Assembly: GCA_028715605.1 (NCBI GenBank)
Contig: JAQURM010000001.1
Location: 1-64,000, forward strand
Length of the DNA stretch: 64,000 bases
Source: Desulfovibrionales bacterium
GTDB lineage: Bacteria > Desulfobacterota > QYQD01
Direction of reading: 5' to 3'
Shown: positions 52,230 to 61,424 of the stretch, piece after piece
Layout of the letters: the number at the start of each line of letters is the position of its first letter
How positions within the stretch are numbered: position 1 is the stretch's first letter
Notes under the pieces: generated by a model
Told to the model about the DNA's origin: nothing
What the model saw: the letters and a program-made list of their open reading frames with translations, nothing else
Databases searched by the model: none
Made by a program: the position numbers and the translations under genes

Positions 52230-52993
52230 TCCACCTCAATATAAGCTGATGGATTGCTATGCCAGGTAAACTTTTTAACTTTAGGATTGCTACTAAAATT
52301 CTCGCGGAAATACTCATCGACAGCCAGAGATTCACCTCCAAATGTCTCTACGGCATATTCATCAAGAATGATAATTCCACCCCGAACCATGCGAGGCACG
52401 AAGTGATCCAGTGCAACCTTAGTCGGCTCATACAAATCAGCATCCAGATTCAGCAAAGAGACTTTCAGACCATTTCCCTTTTCCGCCAGAAAGTTGGGAA
52501 CAGTTTCCGCGACATCCCCCTTTATCAGCTCAATCCGGTCAATATGGCTAATATGCTTGTCGTGATTCATCGCAGCCTGCGCCAGCTGGAGATCCATTTC
52601 TACGGTTTGTCCTCCGTGATACCCACCCGAGTGAACACTCTGGGCCTCATTCTCCTTACCGTCTTCCTCTCGTATTTCTACAAATCCGGAAAAGGTATCA
52701 AATCCATACACTTTCTTCAGCACATCGGTTGCACAGTAAATCTCACACAACTTTGCCCATGTAAAAGTAGAGGCTCCACGATAGACCCCGATATCGATTA
52801 TGCAACCCGGCAAATTTACTATTTTCTTGAACAGCTCGTAGTGTACCAGGAAGCGCGCCAAATTGAGCCTAGGGGTAAACACAGGAAAACAGCGAAACAT
52901 CTCAAAAGTAGAGAGCACCGTGTTTTCATAAAGTTTTTCGAGTACTTCCCTCTGCAACCTTTCCGGCTCGTGGCGTAGCGATGTGTCAGACAT
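52223..52993 (-). CDS. TylF/MycF-like O-methyltransferase
   Basis: A 256-residue class I methyltransferase of the macrocin O-methyltransferase type. CIIDIGVYRGASTFTWAKL is the SAM site, FDTFSGF the family motif, and LLNLDADLYEPT the metal site with paired Asp. It likely methylates a sugar hydroxyl of the polysaccharide. The next gene (WbqC-like) starts inside its last codons. Confidence 0.9.
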   Translation of the reverse strand: MSDTSLRHEPERLQREVLEKLYENTVLSTFEMFRCFPVFTPRLNLARFLVHYELFKKIVNLPGCIIDIGVYRGASTFTWAKLCEIYCATDVLKKVYGFDTFSGFVEIREEDGKENEAQSVHSGGYHGGQTVEMDLQLAQAAMNHDKHISHIDRIELIKGDVAETVPNFLAEKGNGLKVSLLNLDADLYEPTKVALDHFVPRMVRGGIIILDEYAVETFGGESLAVDEYFRENFSSNPKVKKFTWHSNPSAYIEVDW

Positions 52994-53054
52994 TTAGAAC
53001 ATTCCCTATGATATATGGACTAGTCTTGTTCCAGCAAAGCGGGCAACGGCGGTT

Positions 53055-53285
53055 TCAAGTTGCAGGCGCACCACGCAGGGCCTCTGCAAAAACTTCATAT
53101 AGAGCTTGATAGCCGAGGCATGTTCTAGGACACTGATTGATCTTCAAGACAATGGTCTTCATCGCCTGATCTGAGACTTTACTGAAGTCGTTTCCCTTGG
53201 GGAAGTAACGTCGCAGCAATCCACTGGTCTGCTCATTGGTGTCCCGCTGCCACGGTGAATAGGGAGCCGTGAAACAGGTCTTCAG
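53055..53285 (-). pseudogene. IS30-family transposase C-terminal remnant
   Basis: Minus-strand frame reads APYSPWQRDTNEQTSGLLRR, then YFPKGNDFSKVS and CLGYQALYEVF, the conserved end of IS30 transposases, whose DDE glutamate lies in the TNEQ region. The N-terminal and middle parts are absent. The stretch 52994-53416 holds nothing else. Confidence 0.85.
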
Positions 53286-53416
53286 ATTTAATTTTAATGT
53301 CCCGCCCACAATCCTATCAGTTGCGCACTTAGAACTTGAGTTCGCCACTATTAAGCGCTCTTTGGAAGCGTTAATGTTGTAGATATATAAGGATGTAAAA
53401 TGGATCCAGAACCTCA

Positions 53417-54373
53417 TCAATCTTCCATGCCGGCAGAAACGGCATGTTTCATCAGATCAGTGTAGCTTCGCCCTTGCTCGGGCCAGCGAGTAGTACTCCA
53501 GTCCGGGCACTGACCACAGAACTTGTGACAACTAAAGTCATTTCTCAAATGAGCCTCTCGAAGATTTCGCATTGCTTCACCCTGCCATGTTTCCTTAATA
53601 GTGGTTTCCTGGTAATTGGCAATTTCTGAACCATGAACCCAGTCTTGAGGGCAATAATGCAACATTCCATCAGGACCTAAAGTGAGGCGTTCCCAAGGAT
53701 AAAGACATGGATATCTCATACTTGGAGTACTGACTAGTCCAGGTTTCACACCTCCAGCGGAGTGTTGGCGCCGAATGACTACATAATTAACTCCGGCATT
53801 TTTCCAAAAAGCTTCAAACTGTTCTACTTCATCCGCATTCTGCGACTGTTCTACAAAACTGACTACCACCATTGTTCCATACCCTCCACGCAGCTTGAAA
53901 TCTATCAGGCGCAATACGTTGCTGCGCGTCTTTTCCAGTTTGCCTTTTCTGCGCACCAGCGCATAGGTCGCATCGGTGAAAGCATCGATGCTGATATCGA
54001 CCACGTGCACCCCGGTATCCAGCAACCGCCTCGCCTGTGTTTCTCCCAGCAGGGTACCGTTCGTGGTGACATTGATTGCGGTTCCCGCACGGTCAACTGC
54101 GTATCCCAGCATCTCGAACATATGGGGGTGCATCATGGTTTCCCCCTGCCCCGTATATCGAAGATAACGGCAGATGCCACGGCCATCCGCTGCCACCTCA
54201 TCAACCATCTTGTTATGCAAAGCAACATCCAAGAAAACGTTACCCAACAACCCTTTGGCTGTAAAGTCCGCATGGGGGCAATGAATACATGCCAAATTAC
54301 AGCGCTCGGTGGTATCGACCACGATCTGTGAAGGGAATTCGACGCTCAAATGTTTCTGAAATCCGTATGGCAT
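53417..54373 (-). CDS. Radical SAM/SPASM-domain enzyme
   Basis: About 318 residues. CNLACIHC is the cluster-binding motif (Cx3Cx2C) near residue 27 from the chosen start; the C-terminal SPASM-like region has CLYPWERLTLGPDGMLHYCP and CHKFCGQCPDW for extra Fe-S clusters. ATG at 54373 is preferred: GAGG lies 5 bp upstream and it avoids a 50-bp overlap with the aminotransferase gene. The substrate is unknown; SPASM enzymes in sugar loci can carry out dehydrogenation or deamination of sugars. It is probably co-transcribed with the aminotransferase. Confidence 0.88.
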   Translation of the reverse strand: MPYGFQKHLSVEFPSQIVVDTTERCNLACIHCPHADFTAKGLLGNVFLDVALHNKMVDEVAADGRGICRYLRYTGQGETMMHPHMFEMLGYAVDRAGTAINVTTNGTLLGETQARRLLDTGVHVVDISIDAFTDATYALVRRKGKLEKTRSNVLRLIDFKLRGGYGTMVVVSFVEQSQNADEVEQFEAFWKNAGVNYVVIRRQHSAGGVKPGLVSTPSMRYPCLYPWERLTLGPDGMLHYCPQDWVHGSEIANYQETTIKETWQGEAMRNLREAHLRNDFSCHKFCGQCPDWSTTRWPEQGRSYTDLMKHAVSAGMED

Positions 54374-54389
54374 CAATACCTCGACATCC

Positions 54390-55694
54390 TCATTCAAAAA
54401 AACGCTCAATTGCATCGCAGACACGATCGACATCGGCACTGGTCATGCGGTAATAAAGAGGCAACCGCAACAGTCGCTGGCTCTCTTTGGTGGTATACCG
54501 GTCTTCACCATGGAACACGCCAAATTTCCTGCCTGCCGGTGCGCTGTGCAACGGCACATAATGAAACGTCGCCCCGATGCCGTGTTCCTTGAGAAAACGC
54601 AGCAGACGTTCGCGCATGGCTTCATCCGCCACTTTCACATAAAAGATATGGGCATTATGGGAACAGTCGACGGGAACAACCGGCAACTCCACATTACCTT
54701 TCTGTTCCTGACCTGTCAAGCGCTGGCGATAATACTCCCAAACCCGCAACCGATCGGCAGTCACAGCTTCGAGCTGTTGCAGTTGGCCGTAAAGAAAAGC
54801 GGCTGGCAATTCACCCAACAGATGCGACGAACCGAGATCGACCCAATTGTACTTGGCCACTTCTCCCCGGAAAAATTGCGACCGGTTTGTGCCCTTTTCC
54901 CGAATGATCTCGGCACGGGCAAAGAAACTAGCATCGTTGACCAACAGGGCGCCGCCTTCCCCACACTGGAGATTCTTGGTTTCATGAAAACTGAAAGCCG
55001 CCAGATGGCCGAAGCTCCCTAGAGGACGCCCCTTGTAGCCGGAGCCGATCGCTTGGGCGGCATCTTCTACTATCCACAGGCCGTAGCGCCCTGCTACCGC
55101 CATCAGCGCATCCATCTCACAGGCCACGCCAGCATAGTGCATCGGCACGATTGCCTTGGTGCGCGAATTAATCGCCTCCTCGACCAAGGCCTCATCCAGG
55201 TTGAGCGTGTCCGGGCGAATGTCCACAAACACGATTCTCACTCCACGCAACACAAAGGCGTTGGCGGTGGAGGTGAAGGTGAACGAGGGCATGATGACCT
55301 CATCTCCCGGCCCCAACCCAAACAGGATCGCCGCCATCTCTAGGGCATGGGTGCACGATGGGGTCATCAAAGCACCAGCCACTCCTATCAGGTTACTTAG
55401 CAGACTCGAACAGCGACGGTTGAAATCGCCATCTCCAGCCATGCGACCAGTTCTTAGTGCTTGCGCCAAATATTTGCGTTCTTTCCCAACTTCTTTAGGA
55501 TATGAAAATGGAACCTGATCTGCAGAGATTGTGGCCGACGGCCCACAGTCAGGACCACCAAGCGACGGTGCAGTGTCTGTGTCTGTCACCGCCAGTTCTT
55601 GCTGTGACTGCGTGGAGGATTGGATCTTTTTTCCCACCCATGGAGTCGATCTTTCATGGGGATGGACGCTGCAACTCATGCTTTGCGCTCCCAT
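54390..55694 (-). CDS. DegT/DnrJ sugar aminotransferase (WecE/RffA-like)
   Basis: 434 residues; the enzyme core starts at about residue 64 (VPFSYPKEVGKERKYL) and runs to the end, preceded by an unusual low-complexity extension that may be non-translated if a later start is used. PLP motifs: WIVEDAAQAIGS and SFHETKNLQCGEGG with the internal-aldimine Lys in HETKN, the exact WecE form. WecE makes dTDP-4-amino-4,6-dideoxygalactose from the 4-keto sugar. Pairing with the radical-SAM gene suggests further change of the amino sugar. Confidence 0.88.
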   Translation of the reverse strand: MGAQSMSCSVHPHERSTPWVGKKIQSSTQSQQELAVTDTDTAPSLGGPDCGPSATISADQVPFSYPKEVGKERKYLAQALRTGRMAGDGDFNRRCSSLLSNLIGVAGALMTPSCTHALEMAAILFGLGPGDEVIMPSFTFTSTANAFVLRGVRIVFVDIRPDTLNLDEALVEEAINSRTKAIVPMHYAGVACEMDALMAVAGRYGLWIVEDAAQAIGSGYKGRPLGSFGHLAAFSFHETKNLQCGEGGALLVNDASFFARAEIIREKGTNRSQFFRGEVAKYNWVDLGSSHLLGELPAAFLYGQLQQLEAVTADRLRVWEYYRQRLTGQEQKGNVELPVVPVDCSHNAHIFYVKVADEAMRERLLRFLKEHGIGATFHYVPLHSAPAGRKFGVFHGEDRYTTKESQRLLRLPLYYRMTSADVDRVCDAIERFFE

Positions 55695-55867
55695 TCTATC
55701 TCATCAATCGTAACCTGTAGTGGCGATTGAATCGATAGCAGAACCCTGCCAGATAACTTGTGATGTATTACCGAACTTGAATTCATAATCTTTGGCAAAA
55801 AGAAGCAAAAGAGAAAACTCCTTATTAAGAGACGCTCTAGGACTCCAATTCCGACGAGTTATCACCA

Positions 55868-57694
55868 CTAAATCGGATTTGCCCGCCAAACAACATAATC
55901 TGGGTGAATCTTCTTCTTAACCGGACTGTAGTTATTCTCCACCATAATACGACGTACATCCTTTGCGTTAGGAAAATTAAGATTTTGCATCAAATAATCC
56001 GGTCGGTGTTTATCTAAAAATCTCTTAAAAAATGCTAGTTCACCAGTTTCTTTGGAACCTCGATATAGGTATCGCTCCACCCGCTCGCGGTTCAAAACCT
56101 CTTTCTTCCAGTCACTGTCGTTGTTCATGTTATAAAGTACTCTAGGTTCCAGCAACAATTGCGGAAACTTCGTAGAACTAATAGTCAGTGGAACCGCGAA
56201 ATATTCCGTATCAGCAACCATCGTTCCAGGCGGAAGATAAGCGTGGAGCCGCCTAACAACTTCTATAGCAACGGGAGTCAGTTTGTACCTAGGCCACTCT
56301 AGCGTCGTATATTTTCCTCCTGCGAAAATGGATGTTGGGGAAACCCATATCGCGAAAATCAGCAGCATCGACCCAATAGATAAATGCGCCAAAGAATAAC
56401 TTTCTTTTCTAAAATACGCCAATACAGCGATTACAACGACTAACGGGAATGGAAGAAGATAAAACATTCGCCAATATATATTTTCTGTCGTCAACTTACT
56501 CATAATAAATCCTGAAACAATCGGATTCAATACGAAAGCAACTGTAACAAAAACCCATATAAGGAAAAATTTCCTATGTGGAGAAAATATTGCAATCACA
56601 ACTAAACTAAGCCCTAAACAGACAGGTATGAGTAAACTATCACCCGTAATCAATTCCACCTGCCCCCAAAAGTCGGAGGGGAAATGGGACTTCCAATGTT
56701 CCTTAGGGTGAAGATTGAGCAAAGCGCGTTTATAACTCAATGCCTGAACCACTAGAGGCACGAGGGAAATCGCATATGTCGTGCCCTTTTTAAATGCCTC
56801 AAAAGAAACCAACTTACCTTGAGAGCCATAGAACGATATGAACAGAATTATAGATAGAAGCGGGATATAAGCGAAGGCGGTTGTACTTAGCGCGGCTAGA
56901 GCAACACAAACGACAACCAGTTTAAAGAAATTAGACCAATCATTATACTCCCAATACTTCAATGAAAAATATACCCAAGTGTAAAATCCCAAAAAGAGGA
57001 GCACACCCTTGCCTTGGTGAGCTCGAGCAAGCGTATATATGCCATACGAACGAGAGGTATCGCCGAATAACATAATTATAAGCACGAGAACAACACTACC
57101 AAGTAACCTTGCAGCTTTCCGCTTTTCAAACAATCCAAGCAACAAATAGATAGCAAGGAACGCAGCACTTCCAACCAGGAATGGAAAAACAATATGTGCT
57201 ATTGTCAGCACCTTCAAACCAGCTAGCCACGCAATTGCAGCTTGAAATGTCTCGTAATATTGGAAACGAACAAAATCAGTGCCGGCAGGAATATCCGCAA
57301 CCCAGGTGACCGCAAGGTTAATAATAGCGTCTGGGTGCTCTACGTAATAGACAGCTTTCGCAAGATAGAACCCGTCGTCGCCGCTATATCGGTGAATTGA
57401 TGCCGTTAAGAGTCCAGAGCCTAAAGTGCAGAAAACAAGATAGAGAGAGTTAGGACTAGACCCCGATACAATATGCTCCAGTTTATTTTTCAAATTAAGT
57501 TTTATCGCCCCGAGCGCTACCGCTCCCACGACTCCTGCTCCTATAAGATAAGAGGCGACCGCAAAACTAAACGAAAAAAACAACCCCAACTTGAGCACTA
57601 AGAAGGCAAAAGCAACAGACGCAAAAATAAACAGCAAAAATGACTCGCTCAAATCATCCTCTCGCCTGCTATTCGTGGGGCATGCAATCATCAT
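55868..57694 (-). CDS. Large polytopic membrane protein, GT-C glycosyltransferase-like
   Basis: About 608 residues with around 12 membrane helices and a C-terminal soluble domain (about 490-608). After the first helices lies RYSGDDGFYLAKAVYY, an acidic motif in the first periplasmic loop as in GT-C enzymes that use polyprenyl-phosphate sugars. The C-terminal part ends NYSPVKKKIHPDYVVWR. ATG at 57694 has GGAG 11 bp upstream; frames further upstream run into a WbqC remnant, so the original 5' flank was replaced. GT-C activity is inference from topology. Confidence 0.65.
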   Translation of the reverse strand: MMIACPTNSRREDDLSESFLLFIFASVAFAFLVLKLGLFFSFSFAVASYLIGAGVVGAVALGAIKLNLKNKLEHIVSGSSPNSLYLVFCTLGSGLLTASIHRYSGDDGFYLAKAVYYVEHPDAIINLAVTWVADIPAGTDFVRFQYYETFQAAIAWLAGLKVLTIAHIVFPFLVGSAAFLAIYLLLGLFEKRKAARLLGSVVLVLIIMLFGDTSRSYGIYTLARAHQGKGVLLFLGFYTWVYFSLKYWEYNDWSNFFKLVVVCVALAALSTTAFAYIPLLSIILFISFYGSQGKLVSFEAFKKGTTYAISLVPLVVQALSYKRALLNLHPKEHWKSHFPSDFWGQVELITGDSLLIPVCLGLSLVVIAIFSPHRKFFLIWVFVTVAFVLNPIVSGFIMSKLTTENIYWRMFYLLPFPLVVVIAVLAYFRKESYSLAHLSIGSMLLIFAIWVSPTSIFAGGKYTTLEWPRYKLTPVAIEVVRRLHAYLPPGTMVADTEYFAVPLTISSTKFPQLLLEPRVLYNMNNDSDWKKEVLNRERVERYLYRGSKETGELAFFKRFLDKHRPDYLMQNLNFPNAKDVRRIMVENNYSPVKKKIHPDYVVWRANPI

Positions 57695-57836
57695 TATGTA
57701 TGAAACTCCGTAATTGGATCTCAATCCCCTCATTTAGTACTTCTAGCTCATTTAGATAAGCTCTAGCTGCTGGACCGGTTAGATATTTTGTTGACTTACA
57801 TTTTTTCAACAGTTCTAGCACTCTTTCGCTTTTTCC
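57669..57836 (-). pseudogene. WbqC-family C-terminal fragment
   Basis: Minus-strand frame reads KSERVLELLKKC...KYLTGPAARAYLNELEV then IEIQLRSF, matching the C-terminal third of the WbqC protein at 51513-52229 (KTERLIQLL, CYLSGPAAKAYLDKD). It lacks a start and stops at 57669 after non-homologous codons, inside the 5' end of the membrane protein gene. Confidence 0.75.
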
Positions 57837-58350
57837 TCAGCCGATCCCGCTATGACCGCAAACAATTGCCCGTCTTAGTATGTTGAACAAATTTTTGCCT
57901 TGTTAGCCCTGCCATAGGGAAAGGATGATTTATTTTTTGTTGAAATATGGATAATTGCATAATTTTTCGCTGTTTTCGGCAAAAGTAACCTGTTTATCCT
58001 TCTCCGTCAATAAAATTGGGAAGAAATCGCTCTTTGAAAACCTATTTCGCAGGGGCACTCATTCTTGCAGCGCCACCGCGCTACCAGGTGAAGCAACTTC
58101 TTCTCACTCTATTTCACGTGTCCACCGACTCAGCAAATTCGGATTTACCCCTAAATTCCGTCCGGCTTCAGCATATGAATATCCTCGTTCGCTGACCAGT
58201 TTGACCGCCTCTTCCTTGAATTCTTTTGAATAGTTACGTCTTTTTCTTGCTCCCATCGAACACCTCCAGAATGATGATTAAATCACTCTTAAGAAAGTGT
58301 CCATTAATTCATTACCACTTCAGCCAAAAAGGGTTTGGTAATAATCTACA
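57837..58350. other. Gap with IS3 relic
   Basis: Apart from the truncated OrfA (58104-58256) and its upstream IS-end-like TGGACACTTTCTT (minus strand, around 58300), no gene is seen. Confidence 0.5.
58104..58256 (-). pseudogene. IS3-family OrfA, truncated
   Basis: ATG at 58256 after GGAGGTG opens a frame RRNYSKEFKEEAVKLVSERG...NPNLLSRWTREIE, the helix-turn-helix of IS3 OrfA, ending at a TGA after 50 codons. OrfB is absent, so the element is dead. Confidence 0.85.
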
Positions 58351-59511
58351 TCAGTAGGTAATTTGCTTTTGAACATCAAGAGATGTAGTTTTCAAAACCT
58401 CAATAATCTTTTCAGCCGCATAACCATCCCCATAAAGATGATCAGTTTCATATGGACCATGTTTTATCTGATACTTGACGGCGCTTAAAATTTCAGTGCG
58501 ATTATAACCGACATCTATTACGTTTTTTCCACGCTCCCTGCCATTTTGCCGTGAGCCAATATTGACAGCCGGCGTCCCAAGAAAAGCAGCCTCCCGTATG
58601 CCACTTGATGAATTTCCCAAAATACATACCGCATTTTTCAAAACAGGTGCATAATATTCAATCGGCAGGCTCTTAAAAAAATGGATATAATCGGGTGATT
58701 CACGCTCCCTTAACCTGCGAACTGCTTTATTAATGCCGTCAGCGCCAGCATCCATGTTCGGCATAATCCACAGGGTTGGCATCCTAAGCTCTCTTAAAAC
58801 CGCAATCGTTTCATTAATATGCTCAAAATTATATTCATATTCAGTGGTAACGGGATGCTGAATAAGAACGAGATATTTATTAGCCTCAATATCTATTAAC
58901 GGCCCCATACCCCATTCCTTTTGATAACTTCTTACCGGTTCCAGGTCTTCAAGATCCAATTGACGAATGATATCCATGCTTGTTCCGCCGACAGGAAATA
59001 TGGTAGATTCATCCTCGCCCATGCGCTTAATACGCTCGGCAGCCTCCTGCGAGGCAGGGAAATGGATATGAGATAATTTTGTTATGGAGTGCCTTATGGA
59101 TTCGTCAATGGATCCTGAAACTTCACCTCCTTCAATATGGGCAACGACAATATTCATATAAGCGGCGGCCATTGCGATCGGCAAACACTCAAACCGGTCC
59201 GCAATAACCAGAACAATATCCGGCTTAAGCTCTTCAAAAGCATTTGCAAATTCTATCACAGCCAACCCTGCCGATTTGGACATTGTTGCAAGATTTTCTC
59301 CTTCAATAACAAAATTAATCCTTCTTGCCACAAACGATCCGCCATTCTCAAGGGTCTGCAAGATGCGTCCATACTTTTCAAGAACAATCATGCCGCCGAT
59401 TACAAGTTGTAATTCCAAATCGGGAGCTTCCTGAATAAGGGCCATAACAGATTTCATTTTCGCATAATTGCCGCGAGTAGTTAATACCGCGCATATCTTA
59501 CGTTTTTTCAT
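58351..59511 (-). CDS. UDP-GlcNAc 2-epimerase, hydrolysing (NeuC/LegG-like)
   Basis: A 386-residue GT-B-fold epimerase. HIEGGEVSGSIDESIRHSITKLSH is the family signature and GNSSSGIREAAFLGTPAVNIGSRQ the UDP site. NeuC-type enzymes release ManNAc from UDP-GlcNAc; LegG acts on the diacetamido analogue for legionaminic acid. The ATGA overlap (4 bp) with the upstream NeuB-type gene shows coupling. Which sugar is made depends on the dehydratase and aminotransferase used, not decidable here. Confidence 0.93.
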   Translation of the reverse strand: MKKRKICAVLTTRGNYAKMKSVMALIQEAPDLELQLVIGGMIVLEKYGRILQTLENGGSFVARRINFVIEGENLATMSKSAGLAVIEFANAFEELKPDIVLVIADRFECLPIAMAAAYMNIVVAHIEGGEVSGSIDESIRHSITKLSHIHFPASQEAAERIKRMGEDESTIFPVGGTSMDIIRQLDLEDLEPVRSYQKEWGMGPLIDIEANKYLVLIQHPVTTEYEYNFEHINETIAVLRELRMPTLWIMPNMDAGADGINKAVRRLRERESPDYIHFFKSLPIEYYAPVLKNAVCILGNSSSGIREAAFLGTPAVNIGSRQNGRERGKNVIDVGYNRTEILSAVKYQIKHGPYETDHLYGDGYAAEKIIEVLKTTSLDVQKQITY

Positions 59512-60530
59512 TCCAAATCCTCAAATTTTATGACGTTATCCCTTCGTATATTGACCTTTATTTTACGACCTACTACCTGTTCAATCTGTGAAGGCGGGAT
59601 ACCAGTCCCCGGTCTTTTCGACACCACATCATCACGTGTTAACAATGATCCTGCGGAAATGTCATGTTTTGCCACCAAACTCTTTCCCGCCCAAACCAAA
59701 CTCTTTTTTTCGCCCTCGGTTGGTCCGCTTTCTCGAACTCTTAGAGCAGCTTCGATCTGCCGAACTTGTCTTATGAAGATCCCCAAATTATGCGGCCCGC
59801 ACGATACCTTCCAGTCCTGTGCATCCGGCACATCAAAATCGAGGCTGATATGTTTTTCTATAATTGCTGCGCCTAAGGCCGCTGAAGCCAGGGGGATATG
59901 ATACCCCTCAGTATGGTCAGAATATCCGGATATGACATTAAAACGTTCTCGAATCAATGCGATATTGCCTAGACTTACCTCTTCCGGCGGAGTAGGATAA
60001 CGAGTCACGCAATGCAATACTGCCACGTCTGTATTGCCGGTTGCAGCCACTGCATCTAACGCCTTTTTGATTTGGCTAATTTGATACATACCCGTTGAAA
60101 AGATTATTGGCTTTCCAAGGGCTGCCACACGGGATAAATATGGCCAATTGCCTACTTCGCCTGAACCGACCTTATAAACCGGAACATCAAGACTCACCAG
60201 AAAGTCCAGAGATGGTTCATCATGAGCTGTAGCAAAAAAAGTGATCCCTTTTTCACGGCAGTACCTCTGTATTCTCTCAAAAGCCTGAAACGGCAATTGT
60301 CTGGACCGAAGACGATCCTTCCAATCATTAAGTTCGTCGGAGATTAATGCATTAACATCAAAGACTTGAAATTTAACCGCATCGGCACGCGCTTCAACTG
60401 CAAGGTCCACCAATCTATAAGCTTTTTCTTCATTGCCGAAATGGGCCACACCCGCTTCTGCAACGATGTATATCGGATTGCCCTCTCCAACAGTTCGGCC
60501 ATCAATACTAATATTTTTGGAGAATATCAT
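59508..60530 (-). CDS. Nonulosonic acid synthase (NeuB/LegI-like)
   Basis: A 340-residue PEP-condensing synthase. The TIM barrel carries IVAEAGVAHFGNEEKA, ADAVKFQVF, FSTGM and GYSDHTEGYHIPLASAALGA; a C-terminal SAF antifreeze-like domain (AKHDISAGSLLTRDDVVSKRPG) follows from about residue 280. It joins PEP to ManNAc or a 2,4-diamino analogue, giving sialic or legionaminic-type acid. It is the core of the pathway with the NeuC-type gene and the cytidylyltransferase at 63095. Confidence 0.93.
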   Translation of the reverse strand: MIFSKNISIDGRTVGEGNPIYIVAEAGVAHFGNEEKAYRLVDLAVEARADAVKFQVFDVNALISDELNDWKDRLRSRQLPFQAFERIQRYCREKGITFFATAHDEPSLDFLVSLDVPVYKVGSGEVGNWPYLSRVAALGKPIIFSTGMYQISQIKKALDAVAATGNTDVAVLHCVTRYPTPPEEVSLGNIALIRERFNVISGYSDHTEGYHIPLASAALGAAIIEKHISLDFDVPDAQDWKVSCGPHNLGIFIRQVRQIEAALRVRESGPTEGEKKSLVWAGKSLVAKHDISAGSLLTRDDVVSKRPGTGIPPSQIEQVVGRKIKVNIRRDNVIKFEDLE

Positions 60531-60540
60531 TTTAATTATC

Positions 60541-61329
60541 TCAACACTTATTACCTTTTATGAGCGCATATTGTGATTTCCCACGTATCTCATGCACAAG
60601 TATTTCAGGGTTGGGAAGATACTTTTGCAAATCATTTTTAATTGACGTAATCAATAGTATCATCCGGCACGAATTAACAATCTTCTTGATAAACTCACCA
60701 TAACCGTCGTACCCGTAAACATGGTTGAGCCAACTATTTATAAACACATAGTCACAACCATCTGGGATCAATCTTTCTAAAACACCTTTCTCAAGTGAAG
60801 AAAGCGAATAAAATTCTACATGCTTATCCCAACTTGCTCGCTTAGCCACCTCAATCGCTGGTGAGTAAACATCAACCCCAATGCCTTTACAGCCAAATTT
60901 ATCGACCAGATAAAGAAGATGCCTGCCTGTGCCGCAGCCAGGATCAAAAATCAAAGTATCCTTATTAATATTGATGTGACCATTGCATAATTTAAGCAGA
61001 AAATCTGCATCAGCGGTAGATCTGTTGAGATAAAAATGTTCTGCAGATAACTCCTCATCATTTTTGATCTTTACTCGACACAATTCACGATTAAGAAATG
61101 TCAGAGCAACCTCTTTTCCAATCACGGCATGACCTACATTCTTCTTGCTCTCACGAAGGCATTGTTTATGTCTGTATATCTCATCATAATCACGCAAAAC
61201 AACCCTCTTACACCCATAAATGAGATTAAAAATTCGAAAAAAAAAGGAGATGCCCGCCGTTGGGTATGACTTAATAACTAACAAAAAGCGAAGCGCCGTC
61301 CTCAAAGGATATGTGAACCTTTTTTTCAT
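60541..61329 (-). CDS. Class I SAM-dependent methyltransferase
   Basis: 262 residues; LIFDPGCGTGRHLLYLVDKF is SAM motif I and GIGVDVYSPAIEVAK motif II. The N-terminal 60 residues are basic and hydrophobic, perhaps a membrane anchor. AT-rich like the gene upstream. It ends 10 bp before the NeuB-type start, so it probably belongs to the same transcript and modifies a sugar or glycan end. Confidence 0.8.
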   Translation of the reverse strand: MKKRFTYPLRTALRFLLVIKSYPTAGISFFFRIFNLIYGCKRVVLRDYDEIYRHKQCLRESKKNVGHAVIGKEVALTFLNRELCRVKIKNDEELSAEHFYLNRSTADADFLLKLCNGHININKDTLIFDPGCGTGRHLLYLVDKFGCKGIGVDVYSPAIEVAKRASWDKHVEFYSLSSLEKGVLERLIPDGCDYVFINSWLNHVYGYDGYGEFIKKIVNSCRMILLITSIKNDLQKYLPNPEILVHEIRGKSQYALIKGNKC

Positions 61330-61424
61330 TACGAGTAATTTCTTGATATTGAGGCGACACCGGGAGCTAAAACATTCCGGCCAGTTTGTTGCTTTGCCAA
61401 TTAAAGCGTCACGGATTCAGGAAA

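Noticed and set aside
52259-52978. 239-codon plus-strand open frame
   Set aside because: Lies entirely antisense to the TylF-like methyltransferase gene, which is clearly coding.
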